Both the position numbers and the translations under genes were made by a program. Positions 1-7,023 of a DNA stretch of 53,047 nucleotides are shown here, in pieces. The notes under the pieces are model-generated. The model was not told the origin of the DNA. It searched no databases and saw nothing but the letters and a program-made list of their open reading frames with translations. Within the stretch, counting starts at the first letter, position 1, and every line of letters starts with the position of its first letter. Source of the stretch: Frankia nepalensis (GTDB taxonomy: Bacteria; Actinomycetota; Actinomycetes; Frankiales; Frankiaceae); NCBI RefSeq assembly GCF_016786325.1, contig NZ_JADWYU010000200.1, positions 17,395 to 70,441 on the forward strand, read 5' to 3'.

Positions 1-242
1 CGCCAGCTCAGTTACGCGACGCTGCAACGTTACGGATCGGCTACTCCTTGCGAGGGCTGGTACTGGTTCGCTCCGGCTGGACGGACCACCACGTCGCTTC
101 GCTCGTGGCGGGCCTCCAGGGAGGCGCGCCTGCGCGCCAGCTCAGTTACGCGACGCTGCAACGTTACGGATCGGCTACTCCTTGCGAGGGCTGGTACTGG
201 TTCGCTCCGGCCGGGCGGACCGCCACGTCGCTTCGCTCGTGG
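1..242. repeat. 134-bp tandem direct repeat, cut by the window edge
   Basis: Bases 1-108 recur almost exactly at 135-242, a period of 134 bp; bases 109-134 are a spacer carrying a GCGCGCC run. The only differences I see are a few substitutions near the end of the unit. Each unit ends with a short inverted motif (CCACG ... CGTGG). No credible protein is encoded in either direction. Because copy one begins at base 1, the array may extend to the left. Its role is unknown. Confidence 0.85.
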
Positions 243-290
243 TGTGCTTTCGCGCCAGCCGGTTGCGGCGGACGGTCTTGGCGAGGGGCG

Positions 291-1172
291 TTATGCGGCT
301 GGGCGGAGGATGTTGAACTCGGCGAAGCGGTGGCGCAGGACCGGGCGGCCGTAGAGGTCGACGCCGGGCTCGCCGACGTGGCCGGCGCGGGTGGCCTCGA
401 TCGCGTCGGCGGCGTCGCGCAGCAGGTGCGGCCCGGCCTCGCAGGAGCGGGTGTGCGCTGGCATGACGCGCGCCACCTGGCCGGCGAGCTCGCCGTCGAG
501 CCGGCGCAGGCTGGTGACGAAGGCCTCGAGATCCGTGTCGTCGGTGTGCGCCCAGAAGTCGCCGGTGATCAGCGTGTCGCCGACGAACAGCAGGCCGTCG
601 CGCTCGTCGAACAGGCACAGCGAGTCCGGCGAGTGGCCCGGGCTGTGCAGGACGCGCAGCGCCCGGCCGCCAAGGTCGATCACGTCGCCGTCGGCGAGCG
701 GGCGCGCCGCCGGGCCGCTTGCGATCGGTGCCGCCGTCGCCGGATGGACGCCCGGCGGCAGCGGGCGGGGGCGGGTCTCGGCGGTGAACAGGTGGAAGTA
801 CCGGTCGTCGAGCGCGCGGGTCGTCTCGTAGGCGGCGAGCTGCTCGGTGGCGACCGTGAGGTAGGCGCCGACCCGGTCGGCGGGGACCGCCAGCGCGAGG
901 CGCTCGACGGCGACCGGGTGGGCGGCGACCTCGTCGAAGAAGACGTTCCCGCCACGGTGGTCATCGTGCGCATGGGTGTTGACGACGAGCACCGGCAGGC
1001 CGGTGATCCGCCGGACCGGGGCGGAGATGTCCGCGATGCCGGTGCCGGTGTCGATCAGCACGGCCCGCTCGGTACCGACGACGAGGAAGCAGTAGACGTG
1101 CCATGGCTCGGCGACCAGCCACACGCCTTCGCGCAGCCTCCGGGTCATGAACCAGGGGTCGGGCTCGGCCAT
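291..1172 (-). CDS. MBL-fold metallo-hydrolase
   Basis: A 293-residue protein of the metallo-beta-lactamase superfamily, probably a cytoplasmic Zn-dependent hydrolase. The metal-binding signature THAHDDH lies near residue 66. Further metal ligands are visible in HSPGHSPDS, in FVGDTLITGD and in the late MPAHTRS. An ATG start is preceded by GGAGAGGA. It is the last gene of a minus-strand group with a cupin (87 bp upstream), a RutB-like hydrolase and a flavin monooxygenase, so it may hydrolyse a thioester, lactone or ester intermediate of that pathway. The substrate cannot be read from the sequence. Confidence 0.9.
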   Translation of the reverse strand: MAEPDPWFMTRRLREGVWLVAEPWHVYCFLVVGTERAVLIDTGTGIADISAPVRRITGLPVLVVNTHAHDDHRGGNVFFDEVAAHPVAVERLALAVPADRVGAYLTVATEQLAAYETTRALDDRYFHLFTAETRPRPLPPGVHPATAAPIASGPAARPLADGDVIDLGGRALRVLHSPGHSPDSLCLFDERDGLLFVGDTLITGDFWAHTDDTDLEAFVTSLRRLDGELAGQVARVMPAHTRSCEAGPHLLRDAADAIEATRAGHVGEPGVDLYGRPVLRHRFAEFNILRPAA

Positions 1173-1259
1173 CTCGTCCTCTCCTGTCCTCGTCGCCTTC
1201 CCGCGGCCCTTCCCGCCGGCCTCCGCACCGCTCTCGGCTCGGGAGCCGCCGACGGGCCG

Positions 1260-1745
1260 TCAGCCGCCGGTGGCGCCGCGCAGGACCGCGAGGTCCGCGG
1301 GGTCGAGGGCGACCGCAGGGCCGCGCTCGATGAGGGCCGCGAAGCCGTCGTCCGGCGCCATCACCGTGATCGTGTAGAGCCGCTCCGTGTCGGACGTGTT
1401 GACGATCCGATGCACCGAGCCCGGTGGGAGCACCAGGACGTCGCCCGGTCCGATGGGGCGGGTGTGCCCGTCGCTGTGCGCGCGGCCGTGGCCGGCGAGC
1501 ACGACGAAGGTCTCGGTGGAGGCCGGGTGCGAGTTGGGCGGCTGTGACCCGCCCGGCTCCCACACCTCGAACACCACGGTGGTCGGCGAGCCCTGGGCCG
1601 GCCCGGACAGCACGGCGAGGCGAACCGTGTCGGTCGGCGAGATCCGGTGGGCCGTCACCTCGCCCAGGGGCCGCACCACCGGCGGCCCCACCACCCTTGG
1701 CGACGCCACGGCGGGCGCCGGCCCGGGCGCCCGGCCGCCGGTCAC
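1260..1745 (-). CDS. Small cupin-domain protein
   Basis: A 161-residue single cupin barrel. Motif 1 is seen around NSHPASTETFVVLAGHGRAHSDG and motif 2 around GDVLVLPPGSVHRIVN; the His and Glu residues could bind a metal. I chose the GTG at 1745 because it overlaps the stop of the upstream hydrolase as GTGA, with AAGG about 10 bases before it. Longer in-frame starts would run into that gene in a low-complexity frame. The overlap argues for translational coupling. It could be a ring-cleaving or isomerising enzyme or a non-enzymatic binding protein. Confidence 0.85.
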   Translation of the reverse strand: MTGGRAPGPAPAVASPRVVGPPVVRPLGEVTAHRISPTDTVRLAVLSGPAQGSPTTVVFEVWEPGGSQPPNSHPASTETFVVLAGHGRAHSDGHTRPIGPGDVLVLPPGSVHRIVNTSDTERLYTITVMAPDDGFAALIERGPAVALDPADLAVLRGATGG

Positions 1746-2629
1746 GGCAACGCCTTGAGGGCGTCGGCCAGGTCGGCGGCCGTGACGGTGAACCCGAAAC
1801 ACTGACGGACGTTGTAGACGGTCGCCGCCATGCAGAAGTCCGGCGACGTGGTCGCCACCGCCTCCTCGACCATGACGACGTCGTAGCCGGCGCAGGCGGC
1901 GTCGACGAGGGTCGCCAGCACGCACTGGTCGGCGTTGACGCCGGCGAACAGCAGCGTGTCGACGCGCAGGTTGCGCAGGATCGTGTCCAGCGGGGTGTCC
2001 CAGAAGCCGCTCATGCGGTATTTCGAGACCTCGATGTCGCCCGGCGCGATCGGCAGCTCGTCGACGACCGCCGCCGCCCAGGCGCCCTCGGTGAGCACCG
2101 GGGAGCCGTTCGGCAACGGGTCGCCGATGCCGGTGCCGGACCCGTCGCCGTCGTAGACGTGCAGCACGCCCGGTGGCAGGTTGGCCCGGTCGGGGCGGTT
2201 GCCCCAGTTCAGCCAGACGACCGCCGCACCGGCGGCGCGCAGCGCGGGCAGCAGCTCGGCGAGCACCGGGATCGGGGCGCGCGCCGCGGCGATGTCGACG
2301 CCGATGCCCGCGAGCCAGCCGTCGGGGTGGCAGAAGTCGTTCTGCATGTCGATCACCACGATGGCGGCGCGGGCCAGGTCCAGCGTCAGCCGCTGGGGCA
2401 GCGCGGGCAGGGTGATCGCCCGCTCGGGCCTGGCCGGACGGCGCAGGTCCACCGCGCCTGGCCCGACCCGCCAGGAGTTGGCGGCCGTCGGGCCGAGCGG
2501 CACCGTCGGGTCACCCTCCCGCGGGCGCTGCCCGGCAGGCCGGCTGGCGCCGGTCCCCGGGGATCCCAGCGGGGACGATGACGAAGCCTCGCGGTCCCGG
2601 AGGCCGCTTCGCGCGGCGTCGTCAGTCAT
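1742..2629 (-). CDS. RutB-like cysteine hydrolase (isochorismatase family)
   Basis: A cysteine amidohydrolase of about 295 residues. The family's triad is visible: Asp in VVIDMQNDF, Lys in EVSKYRMSGFWDTPLD, and nucleophilic Cys in FAGVNADQCV. The stretch from GAWAAAVVDEL through the Lys motif resembles ureidoacrylate amidohydrolase RutB more than true isochorismatases. Cleavage of a carbamate, ureide or biuret-like amide is therefore the likely chemistry. The first 50 residues are variable and low complexity. AGGAG directly abuts the ATG at 2641, so the ATG at 2629 is the likelier start. It lies between the flavin monooxygenase and the overlapping cupin gene. Confidence 0.9.
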   Translation of the reverse strand: MTDDAARSGLRDREASSSSPLGSPGTGASRPAGQRPREGDPTVPLGPTAANSWRVGPGAVDLRRPARPERAITLPALPQRLTLDLARAAIVVIDMQNDFCHPDGWLAGIGVDIAAARAPIPVLAELLPALRAAGAAVVWLNWGNRPDRANLPPGVLHVYDGDGSGTGIGDPLPNGSPVLTEGAWAAAVVDELPIAPGDIEVSKYRMSGFWDTPLDTILRNLRVDTLLFAGVNADQCVLATLVDAACAGYDVVMVEEAVATTSPDFCMAATVYNVRQCFGFTVTAADLADALKALP

Positions 2630-2662
2630 CGGGCCAGGCATCTCCTGCCGGTCGCCGTCGTC

Positions 2663-2719
2663 ACCGCGGATCCGTGCCCGGGCTCGGGCCGCCGCGCGTG
2701 CCTGGCGCGGATCCGCGGT
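2663..2719. repeat. 12-bp perfect inverted repeat between the monooxygenase and hydrolase genes
   Basis: ACCGCGGATCCG at 2663-2674 is the exact reverse complement of 2708-2719. It lies in the 112-bp gap upstream of the RutB-like gene. It could form a stem that attenuates or processes the message, or be a regulator site. No U-tract follows. Confidence 0.45.
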
Positions 2720-2741
2720 TCGTGATCGGGGATGTACGGGC

Positions 2742-3986
2742 TCACCGGAAGGGGGCCGGGGCCACGTCGGCGGCGGTGATGTCGGCCGCGACGGCGCCGG
2801 TCCGCGCGGTGCCGGCGGCGTCGAGGAGCGGGCGCACGTCGCGCGCGAAGCGGCGCAGTTGCTCGTCGGTCGCGTCGTAGCTCTCGCCGGGGCCGGTGGG
2901 GAAGATCGTCAGGTCGGTCAGGCCGCCCAGGTCGTCGCGCAGCCGCGCGATCGCCTCGGCGACGTCCTGGGCGGTGCCTACCGCCCACACGCCCTGGTCG
3001 ACCGAGTCCTCCAGCGTCGGCACCCAGCCGGCCGGCGGCTTGCCGCCGTCGGGGCCGAGGTAGGCCCGGTTCCAGCCGTACGGGCCGAGGAAGCGCCAGA
3101 ACTCGTCGTGGCCGGGGCGCGCGAGTTCCATCGCCTGCTCACGGGTGTCGGCGAGGCAGGTGTTGAGCACCACCATCCGCTTCTCGCCGGGAGCGAGCCG
3201 GGCGCCGTCGTGCGTGTCCGCGTAGACCTCGGCGTAGCGGTCCCAGCGACCACGCAGCAGCGAGCGGTTGACCAGCCAGAACACGCCGCCGAAGCCGCGC
3301 GCCGGCACCGCCGCGAGCGAGCCGGGGCTGCTGATCGCCTGCCACACCTGGTAGGGGTAGGCGGGCCGCGGGATGAGGGTGAGGGACTCCACCTCGCCGC
3401 CCCGGTCGGGGATGCCCGGCGGCGGTGCCTGGAAGTACCGGCCGCGGTGGGAGAACGTCTCGTTGTCCAGCGCGGCGAGCAGCAGGTCGAGGGCCTCGCC
3501 CGTGACGTCCCGGTTGACGCCGTCGGCGGCGAGCGCGTCCGGATTGTCGCTGGAGCCGACCGACATCCGGCCGAGCGAGAGCGGCTCCATCTCGCGCGGC
3601 ACGGTCCCCCGGCCCACCCCGAGGATGCCGCGGCCACCGGAGAGGTTGTGCAGCATCGCGAAGTCCTCGGCCAGGCGCAGCGGGTGCCACTGGCCGACGA
3701 CGTTGAACATCGTGCCGATGCGGATCCGCCGGGTCCGCTCGGCCAGGAACGCGCCGAACAGCAGGCCGTTGGGCACGACCTCGTAGCCCTCGTGCTGGAA
3801 GTGGTGCTCGGTCAGCCAGAACGCGTCGTAGCCGAGCTCGTCGGCCAGCACCCCGGTGTCCAGGATGCGGCGCATCGCGGACAGGAAGTCGGCCTGCCCG
3901 TAGCGGCGCGCCGTCGGCTCGGTGCCCCCGGCGCCGATCGTGTCGCCCATCTCGACGGCTCCGAAGAGAAAGACGCCGACGCGCAT
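2742..3986 (-). CDS. LLM-class flavin-dependent monooxygenase
   Basis: A 414-residue luciferase-like (bacterial luciferase alpha fold) F420/FMN oxidoreductase. It begins MRVGVFLFG and shows family features such as AFWLTEHHF, RIRIGTMFNV, HPLRLAEDFAML and SGGRGILGVGRG. The start is fixed by GGGGAGGGGAG just before the ATG at 3986; in-frame starts further upstream read through a repeat-rich intergenic region. It is the first gene of the minus-strand group with the RutB-like hydrolase. RutA of pyrimidine degradation is also an LLM enzyme, but this sequence is not a clear RutA. A ring-opening or hydroxylating step is plausible. Confidence 0.9.
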   Translation of the reverse strand: MRVGVFLFGAVEMGDTIGAGGTEPTARRYGQADFLSAMRRILDTGVLADELGYDAFWLTEHHFQHEGYEVVPNGLLFGAFLAERTRRIRIGTMFNVVGQWHPLRLAEDFAMLHNLSGGRGILGVGRGTVPREMEPLSLGRMSVGSSDNPDALAADGVNRDVTGEALDLLLAALDNETFSHRGRYFQAPPPGIPDRGGEVESLTLIPRPAYPYQVWQAISSPGSLAAVPARGFGGVFWLVNRSLLRGRWDRYAEVYADTHDGARLAPGEKRMVVLNTCLADTREQAMELARPGHDEFWRFLGPYGWNRAYLGPDGGKPPAGWVPTLEDSVDQGVWAVGTAQDVAEAIARLRDDLGGLTDLTIFPTGPGESYDATDEQLRRFARDVRPLLDAAGTARTGAVAADITAADVAPAPFR

Positions 3987-4093
3987 CGCGCTCCCCTCCC
4001 CGCCGGACGCGGGACGTCGATACCGCCGAGGCCGTCGACCACGCGGCTTCGTCATTGTCGCGCGGCCCGCGGCCGTGGAGCGGCGTTGCCGCG

Positions 4094-4198
4094 ATGAACA
4101 TCGATGTGATGGACATCGATGTGATGGACGCTGCCACGACGAACACTGCCACGACCAACATCGCCGCGACGAACGCCGCTGTGATGGACGCTGCCGCG
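4094..4198. repeat. Seven degenerate 15-bp tandem units
   Basis: Units of the type ATGGACATCGATGTG begin at 4094, 4109, 4124, 4139, 4154, 4169 and 4184. They lie in the divergent region between the monooxygenase and the amidase. The period is a multiple of three and the plus-strand frame stays open through them, but no good ribosome site or product is evident. The rest of 3987-4464 holds two dyads and no gene that I can support. Confidence 0.75.
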
Positions 4199-4226
4199 AC
4201 GACATTGCCTCGCGCGTATTTCGGAC

Positions 4227-4240
4227 CGGTCAATCGACCG
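4227..4240. promoter_or_regulatory. Dyad CGGTC-aatc-GACCG, possible operator
   Basis: A perfect 5+5 bp inverted repeat with a 4-base spacer in the divergent promoter region. A second dyad, CGGAT-agtg-ATCCG, lies at 4381-4394. Both sit upstream of the amidase start. They are candidate binding sites for the nearby XRE-cupin regulator, which is inference. Confidence 0.4.
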
Positions 4241-4464
4241 TTAAGAGCCCCACTCTCGTGAAGAACGTCACCCGGGGTAATCACCGGGCCCGGCCCCACC
4301 GGGGGCGCGCGGGCCGGCTACCACGGTAGGGGCGCCGCCAACCCGCCCGGACCAGCCGCCCGCGGCCCGCGCCGCCGTAGCGGATAGTGATCCGTCGTCG
4401 CGCGGTGGTCTACTGGTTCAGCCTTTCGCCGTGTCAGAACTCGCCATGTCCGAAGGAGCCACCT

Positions 4465-6207
4465 GTGCCGTGCGACGTCCGCTACCACGCGGTCGGCCAG
4501 TCCCACCGGCCCGGGGCCGCCGCGCCCGCCGGGGACCCCGCCTGGCGGGCCGGCCTGGAGGCGGCGTTCTGGCGGTATGAGCGCGCGCTGCTCGACAACG
4601 ACCTGGACGTGCTCGACGAGCTGTTCCTCGACGACCCGGCCACGCTGCGCGCCGACGGCGCCGGGGTGCTGGTCGGCCACGCCGAGATCAGCCTGTTCCG
4701 GCGGGCGCGGGGCGGCGGCCCCGGGCTACCGGGGCCGCGCGCCGTCGAGCGGCTGCACGTCCAGGTACACGGCCCGGCCTGCGTGGTGCTGGTCGCCGAG
4801 GTCGTGCGCGCGGACGGCGGACGCGGGCTGCAGACCCAGCTGTGGGTGGCGGCCGACGGCCCCGGATCCGGCGGCGACGCCACCGGGGACGACGCGGCCG
4901 GGAACGACGCGGCCGGGCGGCCCCGGTGGCGGGTCGCGGCGGCCCACGTCAGCGGCTCGCCCGCGCGCCAGGAGGCCCCGGCGGGATCGGCGCCCGCGGA
5001 CCCGCCGAGCGAGGCCGCCCGCGCGGTGTGGCGCGCGCGGGCGGACAGGGACGACGAGCCGCTGGTCGCGGGCGCCCCCGCCGGGCCGCTGCGCGGGCTG
5101 AGCGTCGCGGTCAAGGACCTGTTCGCCGTCCGGGGATACCCGACCGGGGCCGGCAACCCGACCTGGCTGGCCCAGGCACGGCCCGAGCCCGACCACGCGC
5201 CCGCCGTCGCCGCGCTGCTCGCGGCCGGCGCCGACGTCGCCGGCATCGCCCAGACCGACGAGCTGGCCTACAGCCTGTCCGGAACGAACGTCCACTACGG
5301 CACGCCGCCGAACCCGACGGCGCCGGGCGTCGTGCCGGGCGGTTCCAGCAGCGGCCCGGCCAGCGCGGTCGCGCTCGGCCTCGCCGACGTCGGGCTGGGC
5401 ACCGACACCGGCGGCTCGGTGCGGGTGCCGGCGTCCTACTGCGCGCTGTTCGGCATCCGCCCGTCCCACGGCGCTGTGTCCACCGCCGGAGTCGTCCCGC
5501 TCGCGCCGAGTTTCGACACGGTCGGATGGCTGGCCAGGGACGCCGCCACGCTCGCCCGCGTCGGCGCGGTCCTGCTGCCGCCGGCCGACCGCGCGGCTCC
5601 GGCGCCGGCGGAGCTGCTCCTCGCGGACGACCTGACGACGCTCGCCGAACCCGAGGTCGCCGCCGCGCTCACGGCCGCCGTCCCGGGGCTCGCCGCGTCC
5701 GTCGGGCTGCCGGTCCGGCGGGTGCCGGCTGTCGCCGGCGGGCGGCTCGGCGCGTGGCTCACGGCGTTCCGGCACTGCCAGGGCCACGAGGCGCACCTGT
5801 CGCACGGGTCCTGGGTGGCGGCGCACCCGGGCGCCCTCGGGCCTGGCGTCGCCGCCCGGTTCGCCGCGGCCGCCGCCGTCACCGCCGAGCAGGTGGCGGC
5901 CGCGCGGGCGACGCGCGCCCAGGCCAGGGCGGCGCTCGCCGCCGCCCTCGGCGGTGGCGCCGTGCTGGTCGCGCCGGCCAGCAGCAGCCCGGCGCCACCC
6001 GTCGATCTTGCCGTCGACGTCAAGGACCGGGTGCGCGCCGCCACCCTCACGCTGACCTGCGCCGCCGGCCTCGCCGGTCTGCCGGTCGTCGTGCTGCCGC
6101 TGCTGAGGGTCCGCGACCGCCCGGTCGGCGTCGCCCTCGTCGGCGCCGCCGGCACCGACCGGGCCCTGCTCACCCTCGCCACCCGGGCCTGCCCGGCCGC
6201 GTACTGA
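4465..6207 (+). CDS. AtzH-like domain / amidase-signature fusion hydrolase
   Basis: A 580-residue protein. Residues 1 to about 135 resemble the AtzH (DUF3225) NTF2-like domain; from about 180 onward it is an amidase-signature enzyme. The Ser-cisSer-Lys triad is visible: Lys217 in VAVKDLF, cis-Ser in GGSSSGPAS (294-296), and nucleophile Ser318 in GTDTGGSVR. In cyanuric acid degradation AtzH and the amidase AtzE (1-carboxybiuret hydrolase) are separate proteins, so this looks like a natural fusion. The GTG at 4465 is chosen because AAGGAG lies seven bases ahead. It is divergent from the RutB-like/monooxygenase set, which suggests one N-compound pathway. The C-terminal half is shorter than in many amidases. 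Confidence 0.9.
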   Translation: MPCDVRYHAVGQSHRPGAAAPAGDPAWRAGLEAAFWRYERALLDNDLDVLDELFLDDPATLRADGAGVLVGHAEISLFRRARGGGPGLPGPRAVERLHVQVHGPACVVLVAEVVRADGGRGLQTQLWVAADGPGSGGDATGDDAAGNDAAGRPRWRVAAAHVSGSPARQEAPAGSAPADPPSEAARAVWRARADRDDEPLVAGAPAGPLRGLSVAVKDLFAVRGYPTGAGNPTWLAQARPEPDHAPAVAALLAAGADVAGIAQTDELAYSLSGTNVHYGTPPNPTAPGVVPGGSSSGPASAVALGLADVGLGTDTGGSVRVPASYCALFGIRPSHGAVSTAGVVPLAPSFDTVGWLARDAATLARVGAVLLPPADRAAPAPAELLLADDLTTLAEPEVAAALTAAVPGLAASVGLPVRRVPAVAGGRLGAWLTAFRHCQGHEAHLSHGSWVAAHPGALGPGVAARFAAAAAVTAEQVAAARATRAQARAALAAALGGGAVLVAPASSSPAPPVDLAVDVKDRVRAATLTLTCAAGLAGLPVVVLPLLRVRDRPVGVALVGAAGTDRALLTLATRACPAAY

Positions 6208-6292
6208 GGCTCGTGGCCCGGGCGCGGCCGGCGGTCCGGGCCGCGCCGCGACCGCCCGCGCGGCATCTGGCCTGGTCAGCGACGGAGCACGA

Positions 6293-6979
6293 TTGGTTGA
6301 TGCGACAATGGTCTCTATGGGTGTGGACGTAGCGAATGCCTACGACGGCCCGACCCGGCGGGGAGGGCCGGGCGCGGCCGAGCTGGGCGGCCAGACCGAG
6401 GAGGAGTTGCGCAACTGGATCGGCCACTCGATCCGGACCCTGCGGCGGCGCCAGAATCTCACCCTGGTACAGCTCGCCGCGCTGGCCGGCCTGTCACACC
6501 CGTTCCTGAGCCAGCTCGAACGCGGCCGGGCCCGGCCGAGCATGAAGTCGCTGCACCGGATCGCCCAGGCGCTCGGAACGACGCAGCAGGCGCTGATGTC
6601 GATGGCGCATCACGACGACCCGGAAGCGCCGCCGGACGGCCGCCGGGTAAGCCTGGTGCGAGCCAGCAACGGCTTCTCGATCGCGAACCAGCACGGCGTG
6701 GTACGCGCCCTCGTCTCCGGCACGCGGGCGATGTATCCGCTGCTCTTCGAGGGCGCGCCGACCGAGTTCAGCGAGACCTACACCCATTCCGGCGACGAGT
6801 TCGTCTTCGTCATGGCGGGCACGGTCGAGATGGAGATCGAGAACGAGGGCCTGGTCGTCCTCGGCGCCGGCGACACCCTCTACTACCCGGGTGGCCTCGC
6901 CCACCGCTGGCGCGGCCTGCCCGGCCCCGAGGTCCGCGCCCTCATCGTCCTGGAGAGCCGCGGCACCGCCCACCGCTGA
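6293..6979 (+). CDS. XRE-family regulator with C-terminal cupin
   Basis: A 228-residue cytoplasmic repressor or activator. Residues about 48-105 form a lambda-repressor-type HTH (LTLVQLAALAGLSHPFLSQLERG); residues about 120-225 form a cupin sensor domain (THSGDEFVFVMAGTVEME, AGDTLYYPGGLAHRW). Proteins of this design usually sense small metabolites and control adjacent catabolic genes. It follows the amidase by 85 bp on the same strand and probably controls the divergent cluster. A TTG at 6293 has GGAG five bases before it; ATGs at 6308 and 6317 are alternatives. Confidence 0.9.
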   Translation: MVDATMVSMGVDVANAYDGPTRRGGPGAAELGGQTEEELRNWIGHSIRTLRRRQNLTLVQLAALAGLSHPFLSQLERGRARPSMKSLHRIAQALGTTQQALMSMAHHDDPEAPPDGRRVSLVRASNGFSIANQHGVVRALVSGTRAMYPLLFEGAPTEFSETYTHSGDEFVFVMAGTVEMEIENEGLVVLGAGDTLYYPGGLAHRWRGLPGPEVRALIVLESRGTAHR

Positions 6980-6981
6980 GA

Positions 6982-7019
6982 CCCGCCCCGCGGACGCCCA
7001 CGCCGTGGGTGCCGGCGGG
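6982..7019. terminator. Hairpin between convergent genes
   Basis: CCCGCC (6982-6987) pairs with GGCGGG (7014-7019) around an inner perfect CCCAC-gcc-GTGGG stem (6997-7009). It occupies most of the 44 bases between the convergent XRE-cupin and ABC genes. There is no U-tract, which is usual in such GC-rich genomes. Confidence 0.5.
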
Positions 7020-7023
7020 CAGG

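Noticed and set aside
2181-2641. Calling the isochorismatase-fold protein a true isochorismatase
   Set aside because: No menaquinone or siderophore genes nearby, and its Lys-motif region fits RutB-type amidohydrolases better.
2181-4097. Long plus-strand open frame opposite the monooxygenase and hydrolase genes
   Set aside because: Its translation is Arg/Gly/Ala/His-rich low complexity with no motif; the minus-strand genes have clear catalytic motifs. It is a shadow of GC bias.
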